Source of the DNA: Nocardioides pantholopis
Lineage (GTDB): Bacteria; Actinomycetota; Actinomycetes; Propionibacteriales; Nocardioidaceae
Length of the DNA: 64,000 bases
Reading direction: 5' to 3'
Assembly: GCF_003710085.1 (NCBI RefSeq)
Contig: NZ_CP033324.1
Location: 3,039,501-3,103,500, forward strand
Shown: piece by piece, positions 8,271 through 22,108 of the stretch
Numbering within the stretch: position 1 is the stretch's first letter
How the letters are laid out: each line of letters begins with the position of its first letter
Position numbers and translations under genes: made by a program
Notes under the pieces: model-generated
What the model was told of the DNA's origin: nothing
Databases searched by the model: none
What the model saw: the letters and a program-made list of their open reading frames with translations, nothing else

Positions 8271-9443
8271 TCAGGGCAGCCAGACCGGCTCGGACGCCAC
8301 GGTGCCGTCGCCGACGGTGACCGTCCCGTCCAGCGAGCGGCTGACGTACACCGAGACCCGGTACGGCGCCTCGTCGGTGGGCAGCCGGCAGACCGAGCGG
8401 TCGACTGTCACGACCACTGTCGCACCCTCGGCCCGGCCGGTGGCGGCGCAGGGCCAGGTCAGCTCGCCCTCGTCGTCGACGGTCGCGTTCAGCGGGAACG
8501 GGGCTCGGGTGCCGGACCGGTCGGCGGAGCCTCGGAGCGACCCGCGCCCGTCGTCGAACATCTCGGTCGAGTGAATCGAGACGCCGTAGCTCTGCTCGGG
8601 GTCTCCCGGGGCCACCGACGGCTTCCCGAGGGTCATCGTGACGCGCACCGACCGGTGCCCGCCGGTCATCCGGACCGCGGTGACGTCCAGGTCAGGGGCC
8701 GGGACCGGGGGCGGTGTGCTGGGGAAGCTGCCCAGGATCGCCACGTCCCCGACAGGGTCTGCCAGCGTGGTCGTGCGCAGGTCCGCGAGGTCCAGGCGGC
8801 GGGTGGTGCGCCACCCGGTCCGGTCGACGACCCGGCCGCGGGCCAGGGTCGTGGCCCGCACCCGGTACCTGCGGGCGTCCCCGAAGCAGGAGGTGGCGAC
8901 GCCGGCGAACACGGCGGTGCGCCGATCGTCGACCAGGACCTCCGAGCGCGGGTTCCGCCGGCAGGAGCGCTTGGCGTCCCCCGTGATGTCCACCGAGCGC
9001 GGCTTGGTCCGGTAGCTCACAGCGGCCCGGCGGGCGCGCTGGCGCGGGCCGCCCCAGGTCAGCTCGACCCGGTAGGTGCGGCCGGGGAGCCGGCCGGTCG
9101 CGCGTCGGTGGTCGAGCACCGCCACCAGCGCCGGGTCGGTCGTCAGCGCGTGCAGCACCCGGACCCGGGTCAGGTCGGCCGCGGCGCGGGCCCGGCTGCC
9201 CAGCCCGCGACCGCGCACGTCGCGGCGCCGGTCGCGGCGGTCGAGCACCTCGTGGTCGTTGCCGTAGTCCAGCGAGTACACCGGGACCCGTGGCTCGGGC
9301 GAGGCAGCAGCCGGGGCGCCGGCGGCCGGCGCGCCGCCGAGGCCGCCGGCCACGAGCACGAGGGTCAGGAGGGCGCCGGCCAGGAGGGCAACGGGGGCAA
9401 GGAGCCCGGCGAGCGTCCGCCGGGAGCGCGCAGAGGCGTCCAT
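8271..9443 (-). CDS. secreted protein of unknown function
   Basis: A 390-aa protein. The start MDASARSRR at 9443 lies 7 nt after a TACGCT box, which fits a leaderless message; an in-frame ATG at 9461 would precede that box. Residues 10-40 form a long signal peptide or anchor. The exported part has an Arg-rich segment, several Cys pairs and two beta-rich halves (about 60-200 and 210-390). The second half reads like a DOMON/Ig-like sensor (VRVTMTLGKPSVAPGDPEQSYGVSIHS). No catalytic motif is recognised. The gene stands alone and converges with the Rv3235-family gene. Confidence 0.6.
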   Translation of the reverse strand: MDASARSRRTLAGLLAPVALLAGALLTLVLVAGGLGGAPAAGAPAAASPEPRVPVYSLDYGNDHEVLDRRDRRRDVRGRGLGSRARAAADLTRVRVLHALTTDPALVAVLDHRRATGRLPGRTYRVELTWGGPRQRARRAAVSYRTKPRSVDITGDAKRSCRRNPRSEVLVDDRRTAVFAGVATSCFGDARRYRVRATTLARGRVVDRTGWRTTRRLDLADLRTTTLADPVGDVAILGSFPSTPPPVPAPDLDVTAVRMTGGHRSVRVTMTLGKPSVAPGDPEQSYGVSIHSTEMFDDGRGSLRGSADRSGTRAPFPLNATVDDEGELTWPCAATGRAEGATVVVTVDRSVCRLPTDEAPYRVSVYVSRSLDGTVTVGDGTVASEPVWLP

Positions 9444-9552
9444 GTCGGCGAGCGTAGGCACGCCCGAGCGTCGCCGAGAACCGATTTACTCAGCCAGCCG
9501 CCGGCGGGGTCCGGCTGAGGGGCGGGGCAGCCCCTCAGCCGGCTCGCGCGGC

Positions 9553-12378
<2,826 letters not shown>

Positions 12379-12413
12379 GAGGGAAATACTCCTTGGGTTG
12401 ATGCGGCTGCGCC

Positions 12414-12419
12414 ACTCTA
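12414..12419 (-). promoter_or_regulatory. -10 box (TAGAGT) upstream of secA
   Basis: TAGAGT on the minus strand, with a predicted start about 30 nt before the secA GTG, leaving room for the AAGGAGT ribosome site. The -35 is not clear. Confidence 0.45.
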
Positions 12420-12440
12420 CCCAGCCCGGCTGAGCGGTCC

Positions 12441-13667
12441 CTAACGATCGGCCGAGGTTTCCGTGGCGCTCTCGGCGGCCAGGGCCGCGGCGAGGTCGCC
12501 GCGGGGCTCGACCAGCACCGCCTCCAGGCCCAGCCAGCCGGCCAGCCGGCGCAGCTCGGCCGCCAGCTCCGCAGCGGTCTCCACGGGCGCGCCGGGCTCG
12601 GCGTACGCCGCGCGGACCTGCAGCCGCCCCGCGCCGCCGAGGGCCCGACGATCGGCCTTGAGATCGACGCGCGCCACGATCCGGTCGCCGAGCAGGAACG
12701 GCAGCACGTAGTAGCCGTGCACCCGCTGGGCGGCGGGCACGTAGATCTCGATGCGGTAGCGGAAGCCGAAGAGCCGCTCGGCGCGCTCGCGCTCCCACAC
12801 GACCGGGTCGAACGGGCTCAGCAGCGCCCGGGCCCGCACCCGCCGCGGCAGCCGGGCGTCGCGGTGCAGGTACGCCGGGCGGGTCCAGCCCTGCACGCTG
12901 ACCGGCCGCAGCTCACCGGTCTCGACCAGCGTGTCCACGGCCGCCCGGGTCTCGTCGCCGCGCATCCGGTAGTAGTCGGCCAGGCAGCGCAGCGTCGCCA
13001 CCCCGTGGGACGCCGCCGCCCGGCGGACCAGCTCGACGTGCGCCTCGGCGGGCGTCGGCGTGGGCGCGGCCAGGACCTCGGCGGGCAGCACCCGCTCGGG
13101 CAGGTCGTAGCGGATCTCGAACTGGCTGTTGCGCGAGGCGATCGCCAGGTCCCCGCTCATGTAGAGGTAGTCGAGGACCTTGCGGGTCTCCGACCAGTTC
13201 CAGCCCCAGTGCTCCCGGCTCCGGGGCAGCCCGTCGTCGAGGTCCCGCGCGGTCGAGGGGCCCCGCTCGGCGACCTCCGCCAGCAGCGAGCGCTCCAGCG
13301 CGTCCTCGGAGGTGGCGACGAGGCTCCACTTGCCGCGCCGGGCGCGGTAGTGGTCCATCCGGTGCCGCATCACCGGCCACAGCTCGACCGGCATCAGCGC
13401 CTGCACGTGCGCCCAGTACTCGACCAGCCGCCGGGGACGCCGCTCGGCGGCCCGGCGCAGCAGCTCGACGTCGTAGGCGCCGACGCGGGAGTAGAGCGGC
13501 ATCAGGTGCGCCCGGGCGAGCACGTTGACCGAGTCGACCTGCAGCACGCCGGTGCGGGCCAGGGTGCGCTGCACCGTGCGCATGGTGGGCACGGCGTGGC
13601 GGGGGTCGAGGAACCCCTGGGCGGCCAGCGCGACCCGCCGCGCCTGGGCGGCGCTGAGCGACTCCAT
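12441..13667 (-). CDS. YcaQ/AlkX-family winged-helix DNA glycosylase-like protein
   Basis: A 408-aa protein matching the DUF1006/winged-helix family whose Escherichia coli member YcaQ (AlkX) unhooks interstrand DNA crosslinks. The family signature is present as [20 protein letters not shown] (about residues 42-61), including the Q-x-D catalytic motif, followed by winged-helix repeats and the conserved stretch [30 protein letters not shown] near the C-terminus. The start ATG lies 6 nt after TAGCCT, so the message is probably leaderless. It sits upstream of secA on the same strand, but secA has its own promoter. Confidence 0.85.
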   Translation of the reverse strand: MESLSAAQARRVALAAQGFLDPRHAVPTMRTVQRTLARTGVLQVDSVNVLARAHLMPLYSRVGAYDVELLRRAAERRPRRLVEYWAHVQALMPVELWPVMRHRMDHYRARRGKWSLVATSEDALERSLLAEVAERGPSTARDLDDGLPRSREHWGWNWSETRKVLDYLYMSGDLAIASRNSQFEIRYDLPERVLPAEVLAAPTPTPAEAHVELVRRAAASHGVATLRCLADYYRMRGDETRAAVDTLVETGELRPVSVQGWTRPAYLHRDARLPRRVRARALLSPFDPVVWERERAERLFGFRYRIEIYVPAAQRVHGYYVLPFLLGDRIVARVDLKADRRALGGAGRLQVRAAYAEPGAPVETAAELAAELRRLAGWLGLEAVLVEPRGDLAAALAAESATETSADR

Positions 13668-13707
13668 GCGGGGAGGCTAGTGGGTGCCGGGGACAGCCCG
13701 CCGCCGG

Positions 13708-14391
13708 CTAGGGAAGCTCGAGGAGCTTCTCCTTGACGGCGTACATGACCGCCTCCATCCGGGAGTGCAGCTGGAGCTTCTCCAAGATGTTGCGCACGTG
13801 GTTCTTCACCGTGTTCTCGGAGATGAACAGCTGGCGCGCGATCTCCCGGTTGTTCATCCCGCGGGCGACCAGCCGCAGCACCTCGAGCTCGCGCTCGGTG
13901 AGCCGCAGGCCGGGGACGTGGTCACGCTCGGGGCGCGACATCTGCTTGAACTCGTCGATCAGCTTCACAGCCATCGAGGGGCTGATCAGCGACTGCCCGT
14001 CGGCGACGACGCGGACGGCCTGGGCGACCTCGTCGATGGAGGAGTCCTTGAGCAGGTAGCCCGAGGCGCCGCTCTTGACGGCCTCGTAGAGGTCCGCCTC
14101 CTCGTCGGAGACCGTGAGCATCACGATCTTCGCCGACGGCACCGCCTCCTTGATCGCCAGGCAGGCCTCGATGCCGGAGCGCTTCGGCATCCGGATGTCG
14201 AGCAGCACGACGTCGGGGGCGGTGGTGGCCGCGAGGTTCGTCCCCTCGACACCGTCGCCGGCCTCGCCGACGACCTCGATGTCGGCCTCGACGGTGAGCA
14301 GCATCGTCAGACCCCGACGGAACAACTGCTGGTCGTCGACCACGAGCACCCGGATCGGCTCCGCCGCTGACTCACTCACGCCATCCGCCAC
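13708..14391 (-). CDS. NarL/FixJ-family response regulator
   Basis: A 227-aa protein. Receiver domain about residues 13-130 with the acidic pocket VVDD, phosphoacceptor Asp near residue 65 (VVLLDIRMP), Thr/Ser switch (VMLTVSD) and Lys (LLKD). LuxR-type helix-turn-helix about 160-225 ([36 protein letters not shown]). The order secA / response regulator / hpf / comF / lpqB-mtrB-mtrA also occurs in Streptomyces. No histidine kinase is adjacent, so it is an orphan here. The GTG at 14391 or another GTG at 14379 could be the start; neither has a good ribosome site. Confidence 0.88.
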   Translation of the reverse strand: MADGVSESAAEPIRVLVVDDQQLFRRGLTMLLTVEADIEVVGEAGDGVEGTNLAATTAPDVVLLDIRMPKRSGIEACLAIKEAVPSAKIVMLTVSDEEADLYEAVKSGASGYLLKDSSIDEVAQAVRVVADGQSLISPSMAVKLIDEFKQMSRPERDHVPGLRLTERELEVLRLVARGMNNREIARQLFISENTVKNHVRNILEKLQLHSRMEAVMYAVKEKLLELP

Positions 14392-14448
14392 GGTCGCATC
14401 ATGGCACGAACGGGCCCCCTCTGGCTTCCGTCCGGGCCCCGAAATGGG

Positions 14449-14482
14449 ACACCGGGGTGGCCCGGACGGGCCACCCCGGTGT
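14449..14482 (-). terminator. hpf terminator hairpin
   Basis: A 15-bp perfect GC-rich stem (14449-14463 with 14468-14482) and a 4-nt loop, 42 bp past the hpf stop. Confidence 0.75.
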
Positions 14483-14523
14483 GCACGGCCGGGTCGAGCC
14501 GGCCTCCGCGATCGATTTCCGGG

Positions 14524-15150
14524 TCAGTCCCCGGCTCCCAGGTCGAGGGAGATCACGCCGTAGTCGTAGCCGTGGCGCCGGTAGACGACGCTGGGCCGCT
14601 CGCTCTCCTTGTCGACGAACAGGTAGAAGTCGTGGCCGACCAGCTCCATCTCGTACAGGGCCTGGTCGAGGGTCATCGGGGATGCCTGGTGGGCCTTCTC
14701 CCGGACCACCAGCGGACCGTCGCCGGTGACCGCGATCGGTCCCGCCTGCCGCTCGAGGGTCTCCGAGGTCTCCTCCTCGGCGTCGGCCAGCAGCGGCTCG
14801 GTGTCGGCGAGTGCCTGCCCGACCGAGACCGGAGCCTTGTTCCCGCGGTGCACCCGGCGCCGGTCAGCGGCCCGCCGCATCTGGGCGGCCATCTTGTCCA
14901 GGGCGAGGTCGAGGGCCGCCATCTTGTCCTCGGCGGCGGCCTCGGCGCGGATCACCGGCCCCTTGGAGTGGGCCGTGAGCTCCAGCCGCACCGCCCGGTC
15001 GTGCTGGCGGGGGTTGGTCTCGCATTCCACCTCCACGTGCATCCTCATGATCCGGTGGTCGTGCTTCTCGAGCCGGGTGAGCTTCTCCGCCACGTGCTCG
15101 CGATACCTCTCGGTGATCTCGCAGTGACGTCCCGTGACCACAACTTCCAT
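14524..15150 (-). CDS. hpf: long-form ribosome hibernation promoting factor
   Basis: A 208-aa protein. The start MEVVVTGRH at 15150 has GGGAGG upstream; a longer frame to 15168 does not. The N-terminal S30AE domain (about residues 1-100, ending KMAAQMRRAADRRR) binds the small-subunit decoding centre. A linker of about 45 residues leads to the C-terminal dimerisation domain (about 150-205, SPMTLDQALYEMELVGHDFYLFVDKE) that makes 100S ribosome dimers. It is flanked by its own terminator and a long upstream region with paired repeats, so it is probably regulated separately by growth state. Confidence 0.93.
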   Translation of the reverse strand: MEVVVTGRHCEITERYREHVAEKLTRLEKHDHRIMRMHVEVECETNPRQHDRAVRLELTAHSKGPVIRAEAAAEDKMAALDLALDKMAAQMRRAADRRRVHRGNKAPVSVGQALADTEPLLADAEEETSETLERQAGPIAVTGDGPLVVREKAHQASPMTLDQALYEMELVGHDFYLFVDKESERPSVVYRRHGYDYGVISLDLGAGD

Positions 15151-15535
15151 GTGAACCTCCCGATGCACAGTTGGTGACTTCGGCTGCCTCAGCTCCCGAA
15201 ATTCTCAAGGAGAGCCGGTACCCGGGCAGCGCGCCCGTGCACCTGCGGGGAGCTGAGGAGGAGTCCGCCCGGCCGACCTGGTCTTCGACCCCACAATCGC
15301 CTGCCGAGGCTTCCGCAGCTTCTGTGCCACTACCGGCCTTCTCCCGCCGGCCACCGCATCTGACGGTGGGGACGAGGCAGGACTTACGTCTAAGCCGCAC
15401 CGTGATCGCCCGCCCTCGCGGACGGACTTACGTGGACCGTTTCGCCTGCGACTGGCATCGGCTTGCCCTCGAGGCACCGGGGGCGCCTCGAGGACGCAAC
15501 CACGGACCCGGGCGGACTCCATGCCTTGACCGTAG
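15151..15535. other. hpf upstream region, no gene seen, with paired repeat
   Basis: About 385 bp between hpf and comF, which both lie on the minus strand. I see no convincing gene. It contains a 10-bp direct repeat GGACTTACGT at 15380-15389 and 15424-15433, 44 bp apart (about four helical turns). This could be a tandem binding site controlling hpf about 230-280 bp downstream. Confidence 0.4.
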
Positions 15536-16267
15536 TCACTCGCCGGTGACGAACAAAGGACGGGTCCGCCCAGTCTCACCACCCGGCCGGATCCGCCGGC
15601 GAGTCGCCGCCACGGCCGCGACGGCCGCGACCGGCAGGCCCACCGCCTCGAGCGCCCGCTGGGCCTCACGGGCGGTGGCCCCGGTGGTGAGGACGTCGTC
15701 GCAGACCACGACCAGGGCGCGCTGTCGACGGCGTCCCAGCCGGCGCAGCAGCGCCGTCGGGCAGGCCATCGAGCCGGCCAGGTTGGCGGCCCGCTCGGCC
15801 GCGCCCAGCCCGGCCTGGTCGACCACGCCCGGACGGGACACCAGCAGCCGCTGCGCCAGCGCGTCCTGCCCCCCGCGGCGCAGACCGGCCGCCGCCAGCC
15901 GGGCCAGGGTCCGCGTGGGGTCGTGCCCCCGGGCCCGGACGCTGGCGGGACGCGAGGGCACCGGGACCAGGACCAGGGGTACGCCGGCAGGCACCGCCGC
16001 GGTCACCGCGCCGCCCAGCAGGCCCGCCAGCGGCGCGGCCAGCCCGAGCAGGCGGTGCTCCTTGTGGCCCAGCACCAGCGTGCGCACCAGCCCGGCGTAC
16101 TCCCCCGCCGCCCAGGGGGTCGCCAGGCCGGGCGGGACCGGCGTGGGCCAGGCCGGGACCGCTCCGCGCGGCAGCGTGGCCGCGCAGCGGGGGCACAGCA
16201 GCCGGCCGGGGCGGGCGCATCCCACGCAGGAGGCACCGAGGAGCAGGTCCGCGGCGGCGTCTCGCAC
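15536..16267 (-). CDS. ComF-family phosphoribosyltransferase-like protein
   Basis: A 243-aa protein. An N-terminal zinc ribbon with Cys pairs (CVGC about residue 14, CPRC about 25) precedes a PRTase-I fold with the PRPP loop VVVCDDVLTTGATA (about 185-200) and the LVPVPSRPASVRARGHDP segment. ComF proteins take part in DNA uptake in competent bacteria; outside those, the role is unsettled. Position next to hpf and lpqB matches Mycobacterium tuberculosis Rv3242c. The start is GTG 16267 with a weak ribosome site. Confidence 0.85.
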   Translation of the reverse strand: MRDAAADLLLGASCVGCARPGRLLCPRCAATLPRGAVPAWPTPVPPGLATPWAAGEYAGLVRTLVLGHKEHRLLGLAAPLAGLLGGAVTAAVPAGVPLVLVPVPSRPASVRARGHDPTRTLARLAAAGLRRGGQDALAQRLLVSRPGVVDQAGLGAAERAANLAGSMACPTALLRRLGRRRQRALVVVCDDVLTTGATAREAQRALEAVGLPVAAVAAVAATRRRIRPGGETGRTRPLFVTGE

Positions 16268-16353
16268 CAGGCCACCCCAGCAGCACCACGGCCGCCCGGC
16301 AACGGTGGCCGGCGCCGCCTGTGGACGACGTCAGCCCACCCTCAGCCCACCCC

Positions 16354-18099
16354 TCAACCCGCGTAGTCGAGGTCGGTGACGTCGGGGTCGAGCGCCACCG
16401 GGCGCACTGCCGAACCGGACAGGTCCAGCGCCTGGGCGCCGGTCACCACCAGGAGTCCCTGGCCGGCCACCGGCGAGCCGACCAGGCCGCGCACCGGGCC
16501 GCGCAGGGTGGCCACGCTGTCCTGGCTCATCGGCGCGCCGTCCACCGAGACCGTGCGGACCTCCCACAGCTGTCCCCCGACCCGGGTCAGGGCGGCGACC
16601 GTCGTCGGGTTGAGCCAGGCGATGTCGCGGATCTGGTGGGACACCCCCGGATCCAGCACCAGGCGGGTGGCCGGAGCCGCGCGGAGCACGCGCCCCACGC
16701 TGTCGTAGAGCAGCCGGCTCCCGAGGAGCACGTCGAAGCGACCGCGGCGCACCACCGCGACCAGCCGGGACCCGTCGCGCGAGACCAGGACCGAGCGGAC
16801 CGAGGCCCCGGTGATGCCGGGGACGCGCAGCGTCCTGGTGCGCCCCTCCTCGCGGTAGAGGACCCGCGCGTCGCCGTCGCGGCGGTCGAGCAGCCACAGC
16901 CGGCCGCTGAAGTCCCAGGCGGGGTCGAGCAGGTCGGTGGCCCCGCTGACCGCCTCCGCGACCGGGACCTCCGCGGTCCGGTCGGCCGTCACGGGCGCGA
17001 CCCGGGCGGACGTGCCGTCCGCGGAGACGCCGGCCGCGAGCTCGGCGTCCAGGTCGACGGCCACCCGGGACAGGTCGGCGGACTCCGCGCCGAGCGGTCC
17101 GCCCACGTCGTCGAGCGCCTCCGGGACCCCGGAGACCAGCCGCCCCGCGCGCACCCCGAACAGGCTGTCGCTGGGGCGGGGCCCGGTGGGGTCGAAGTCG
17201 GCGCCGGCGTCGACGGAGAAGACCGAGTCCCCGTTGGGCAGCCGCACCGGCACGTCCCCGACGGCGAGCCGGAACCGCTCGATCCCGGGAACCTGCCGCA
17301 GCGTCCAGGCCAGCTGCGCGACGATGTAGCGCACGGACTCCGGCGTGGGGCGCGCGGCCTCGCCGCCGAGGTCGATCTCCGCGACGCCGTCCTCGGAGAC
17401 CGGCACCGAGAGGCCCGCGGAGAGCCCGGCCGGCAGGAAGGTGCGGGTGGCCCGGTCGAGCGCCGGGTCCGGGCCGACCAGCAGCCCGTTGACCAGGCTG
17501 GTCGCGAGCTGGCCGCCGGAGGGCACGTAGACCGGCTCCGGGACCAGGATCTGCGCGGTCGGGTCGAAGAAGTACAGGGCGGCCCGGCGGAAGCGCTGCT
17601 CGAAGAACTGCTCGGAGACGATCATCGCGTCGGGGGCCGAGGAGATCCGCCACTCGCCGTTCTCGACCGCGAGGTCGAAGCTCAGCCGCCGCTGGCCCTC
17701 CGGCAGCGAGCCCTGCCAGGCCCCGCGGGCGTCGAAGACGTCCCCGCCGCCGGGCAGGTCCACGGTGACCGGCGAGTCCCCGACAGTGGTCCCGCGCTCG
17801 ACGTAGGTGAGCGTGCGGCGCTCGGGGTCCCAGCCGGCCTGGGCGTCCTTGGTCAGGAACTGCCGGGCCGAGTTGGCCTGGACCGGCGAGGCCATCATCG
17901 CGTCGAGGAAGCCGCGCACGATCTCGGCCGGCCGAGCGTCCGGCTGCGGGGGCAGCGGGTCGTAGTTGTAGCCGCGGACCACCGACTCCCCGCCCCCGCC
18001 GGCCGTCTCCACGACCGGGCCCTCGCCCGGCATGCCGACACAGCCGGAGCCGAGCAGCGCGACGAGCAGGACCGCGATGCCGACCCGCGCCCGCCTCAT
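16354..18099 (-). CDS. lpqB: lipoprotein LpqB, accessory of the MtrAB system
   Basis: A 581-aa lipoprotein with lipobox LGSGC (Cys at about 20). A GerMN-type region lies at about residues 60-330 (two halves around SVRYIVAQLAWTLRQVPGIERFRL), followed by a beta-propeller-like C-terminal LpqB domain (about 340-575). In mycobacteria LpqB interacts with the MtrB sensor outside the membrane and modulates MtrA phosphorylation. Its start overlaps the mtrB stop by 4 bp (ATGA), so the order mtrA-mtrB-lpqB forms one operon. Confidence 0.93.
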   Translation of the reverse strand: MRRARVGIAVLLVALLGSGCVGMPGEGPVVETAGGGGESVVRGYNYDPLPPQPDARPAEIVRGFLDAMMASPVQANSARQFLTKDAQAGWDPERRTLTYVERGTTVGDSPVTVDLPGGGDVFDARGAWQGSLPEGQRRLSFDLAVENGEWRISSAPDAMIVSEQFFEQRFRRAALYFFDPTAQILVPEPVYVPSGGQLATSLVNGLLVGPDPALDRATRTFLPAGLSAGLSVPVSEDGVAEIDLGGEAARPTPESVRYIVAQLAWTLRQVPGIERFRLAVGDVPVRLPNGDSVFSVDAGADFDPTGPRPSDSLFGVRAGRLVSGVPEALDDVGGPLGAESADLSRVAVDLDAELAAGVSADGTSARVAPVTADRTAEVPVAEAVSGATDLLDPAWDFSGRLWLLDRRDGDARVLYREEGRTRTLRVPGITGASVRSVLVSRDGSRLVAVVRRGRFDVLLGSRLLYDSVGRVLRAAPATRLVLDPGVSHQIRDIAWLNPTTVAALTRVGGQLWEVRTVSVDGAPMSQDSVATLRGPVRGLVGSPVAGQGLLVVTGAQALDLSGSAVRPVALDPDVTDLDYAG

Positions 18100-19718
18100 G
18101 CCAGGACCTCGGGGGTGTCGGCGGGCACCAGCGGCAGCGGGCTGCGCCGCAGCGGCTGGCCGACCCGGCGCGGCAGCGTGAGCCGGAACTGCGCACCCTG
18201 GCCGGGACGGCCCCAGGCCTGCAGCCAGCCGCCGTGCAGGTGGGCGTCCTCCAGCGAGATCGACAGCCCCAGACCGGTGCCGCCGCTGGTCCGCGCCCGC
18301 GCCGGGTCGGCGCGCCAGAAGCGGTTGAACACCATCGCCGACTCGCCGGGCGCCAGCCCGACCCCGAAGTCGCGCACGGTCACGGCCGCGGCGTGCTCGT
18401 CGCTGGCCAGCTCCACGAGCACCCGGGCCTCGCCGGTGCCGCTGTCGGCGTGGTCGATCGCGTTGGTGACCAGGTTGCGCACGACCCGCTCGACCCGGCG
18501 TACGTCGGCCTCCGCGAGGCAGGGGTGGTCCGGCGCCCGGACCTCGAGGTGCACGTTGCGCTGGGCCGCCAGCGGCCGGGTGGCGTCCACGACCCGGTGG
18601 GCGACGTCGACGAGGTTGACGTCGTCGGCCTCGAGCACGGCGGCCCCGGCGTCGAACCGGCTGATCTCCAGCAGGTCGACCAGCAGGTTCTCGAACCGGT
18701 CCAGCTCGGTCTGGAGCAGCTCGGCGGCGCGCCGGGTGACCGGGTCGAAGTCGTCGCGCGCGTCGTGGAGCACGTCGCCGGCCATCCGGACAGTGGTGAG
18801 CGGGGTGCGCAGCTCGTGGGAGACGTCGGAGACGAAGCGGCGCTGGACCCGGCTGAGGTCCTCGAGCTGGCGGATCTGGCGCTGCAGGTTGGCGGCCATC
18901 TGGTTGAACGAGGTGGCCAGGCGGGCCAGGTCGTCCTCGCCCGAGACCTGCAGCCGCTCCTGGAGGCGGCCCGCTGCGAGCCGCTCGGCGACCATCCGGG
19001 CCATCCGGATCGGCGCCACCACCTGCCGGGTCACCAGCCAGGTCACCCCCGCGACCAGGACCAGCAGCAGGGCCGCGGCGGCCAGCAGGGCCCGGGTGAC
19101 CAGGGCCAGGGTCTGCTGCTGCTCATCGAGCGGGAAGAGGAAGTACATCGTGTAGGTGCCGCCGTCGGCGACCAGGTCGACCTGCGAGCCGACCGCGATC
19201 CCGGGCTGGGTGTGGTCGGGGTCCCCGGTGTCCGTGGTGCGGATGGTCGTGTAGGTCCAGGCCGTGGCCGCCGGCTCGGAGAAGTGGTCCTCCAGCGAGG
19301 CGGGGACGCTGCTGCGGTCCAGGCCCGGGGAGGACCGGGCCCCGCCGTCGGCGATCCGACCGGTGCCCTCCCCCATCGGGCCGGCGAGGACCACCCCGAA
19401 CCCGCGGGCGACCCCGCGGGCGATGATCGGCTCGACCAGCTCCGCCTGCTGGCCGGTGGCGTCGGCGTTCGTCCCCGCGGCCGCCGCGAGCCGGTTCTGG
19501 GCCTCGGCGGTCTCGTTCTCCGCCTCGGCGACCACGGCGTCGACCCGGTGCTCGAGCAGCCCCTCCCGGGTCTGCTGGAGCAGGAACCAGCCGACCGCAC
19601 CGACCACGATGGCCGAGAGGACCAGCGTGCTCACCACGACCCGGGCCTGGATCGAGCGCCGCCAGAAGGTCAGGGCCGGTCGTACGCCGGCCGGCAGCCG
19701 CCGCGTCGGCAGGCGCAC
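18096..19718 (-). CDS. mtrB: sensor histidine kinase MtrB
   Basis: A 540-aa protein. Transmembrane helix 1 about residues 26-48, an extracellular region about 50-215, transmembrane helix 2 about 230-252, HAMP, then HisKA with the phospho-His in FVSDVSHELRTPLT. The HATPase_c domain carries the N-box (NLVTNAIDHA), G1 (DFGVGL) and G2 (GTGLGLSI). It phosphorylates MtrA. In actinobacteria the pair coordinates cell-wall hydrolysis with division. It is 12 bp downstream of mtrA and overlaps lpqB. Confidence 0.95.
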   Translation of the reverse strand: MRLPTRRLPAGVRPALTFWRRSIQARVVVSTLVLSAIVVGAVGWFLLQQTREGLLEHRVDAVVAEAENETAEAQNRLAAAAGTNADATGQQAELVEPIIARGVARGFGVVLAGPMGEGTGRIADGGARSSPGLDRSSVPASLEDHFSEPAATAWTYTTIRTTDTGDPDHTQPGIAVGSQVDLVADGGTYTMYFLFPLDEQQQTLALVTRALLAAAALLLVLVAGVTWLVTRQVVAPIRMARMVAERLAAGRLQERLQVSGEDDLARLATSFNQMAANLQRQIRQLEDLSRVQRRFVSDVSHELRTPLTTVRMAGDVLHDARDDFDPVTRRAAELLQTELDRFENLLVDLLEISRFDAGAAVLEADDVNLVDVAHRVVDATRPLAAQRNVHLEVRAPDHPCLAEADVRRVERVVRNLVTNAIDHADSGTGEARVLVELASDEHAAAVTVRDFGVGLAPGESAMVFNRFWRADPARARTSGGTGLGLSISLEDAHLHGGWLQAWGRPGQGAQFRLTLPRRVGQPLRRSPLPLVPADTPEVLA

Positions 19719-19730
19719 AGCGACCTCCTG

Positions 19731-20453
19731 CTACTGGCCGGCGCGGTAGCCGACGCCGCGGACCGTGACGACGATCTCCGGGTTCTCCGGGTCGTGCTCC
19801 ACCTTGGAGCGCAGCCGCTGGACGTGCACGTTGACCAGCCGCGTGTCGGCGGCGTGCCGGTAGCCCCACACCTGCTCCAGGAGCACCTCCCGGGTGAAGA
19901 CCTGCCAGGGCCGGCGCGCCAGGCACACCAGCAGGTCGAACTCCAGCGGCGTCAGGTTGATCGACCGCCCGTCGCGGGTGACGCTGTGGCCGGCCACGTC
20001 GATGGTGAGGTCGCCGACGGTCAGGGTCTCCTGGGGGGCGGCGTCGTTGCGGCGTACCCGCGCCCGGATCCGGGCCACCAGCTCCTTGGGCTTGAACGGC
20101 TTGACGACGTAGTCGTCGGCGCCGGACTCCAGCCCGACGACGACGTCGACGGTGTCGCCCTTCGCGGTCAGCATCACGATCGGCACGCCCGACTCGGCGC
20201 GGATCTCCTTGCACAGGTCGATGCCGTCCTTGCCGGGCAGCATCAGGTCGAGGAGGACGAGGTCGGGCCGGTAGTCGCGGAACTCCTCCAGCGCGAGGTC
20301 GCCGCGGGTGCACATCCGGCTGTCGAAGCCCTCCTGGCGCAGGACGATCGTCAGCATCTCGGCCAGTGCAGCATCGTCGTCGACGACGAGCACGGAGCCC
20401 TTCGTCGCGTAGTCGCTCGGCACGCGCGAGGCGCTGCCTGCGGTCTGGCTCAT
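19731..20453 (-). CDS. mtrA: OmpR-family response regulator MtrA
   Basis: A 240-aa protein. Receiver about residues 20-135 with phospho-Asp at about residue 69 (VLLDLMLPGKDG), and a C-terminal winged helix about 145-235 (LTPLEFDLLVCLARRPWQVFTREVLLEQVWGY). The sequence is highly typical of actinobacterial MtrA. The N-terminus may be a little overlong, since the family usually starts near KGSVLVVDDD. First gene of the mtrA-mtrB-lpqB operon. The thymidylate kinase found between mtrA and sahH in mycobacteria is missing here. Confidence 0.95.
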   Translation of the reverse strand: MSQTAGSASRVPSDYATKGSVLVVDDDAALAEMLTIVLRQEGFDSRMCTRGDLALEEFRDYRPDLVLLDLMLPGKDGIDLCKEIRAESGVPIVMLTAKGDTVDVVVGLESGADDYVVKPFKPKELVARIRARVRRNDAAPQETLTVGDLTIDVAGHSVTRDGRSINLTPLEFDLLVCLARRPWQVFTREVLLEQVWGYRHAADTRLVNVHVQRLRSKVEHDPENPEIVVTVRGVGYRAGQ

Positions 20454-20472
20454 GAGGCCAATCCTGCCACTC

Positions 20473-20500
20473 GCCCGGGTCCGTGGGCACGGACCCGGGC
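20473..20500 (-). terminator. ahcY terminator hairpin
   Basis: Perfect 13-nt arms (20473-20485 and 20488-20500) downstream of the ahcY stop and upstream of mtrA. Confidence 0.7.
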
Positions 20501-20544
20501 TGTGGCGTGTGTCGGCTGCCGTGGCAGCGGTGGTGACGTGGTGC

Positions 20545-21993
<1,449 letters not shown>

Positions 21994-22033
21994 GGAGCTC
22001 TCCTGGGGGTGTGGCGCGGTTCGCATTCCCACG

Positions 22034-22039
22034 AGGCTA
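22034..22039 (-). promoter_or_regulatory. -10 box (TAGCCT) of the ahcY promoter
   Basis: TAGCCT on the minus strand, 7 nt before an in-frame ATG (22026) and about 40 nt before the ribosome-site-linked ATG (21993). Confidence 0.45.
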
Positions 22040-22108
22040 GAACGCGACCCGGCCCGAGCGGGAATCCCCGGCGATCTCCGGCCCGGACCCGACCGGACCA
22101 GGCGGGAC

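Noticed and set aside
16321..19155. Long plus-strand frame opposite lpqB and mtrB
   Set aside because: Shadow of two well-identified genes in the same DNA.
20454..20472. Leaderless -10 box before mtrA
   Set aside because: The nearest candidate (AGGATT) lacks the TA start and the usual distance, so I do not count it with the others.
21994..22039. SAH riboswitch before ahcY
   Set aside because: The predicted leader is only about 30-35 nt, too short for the SAH aptamer.
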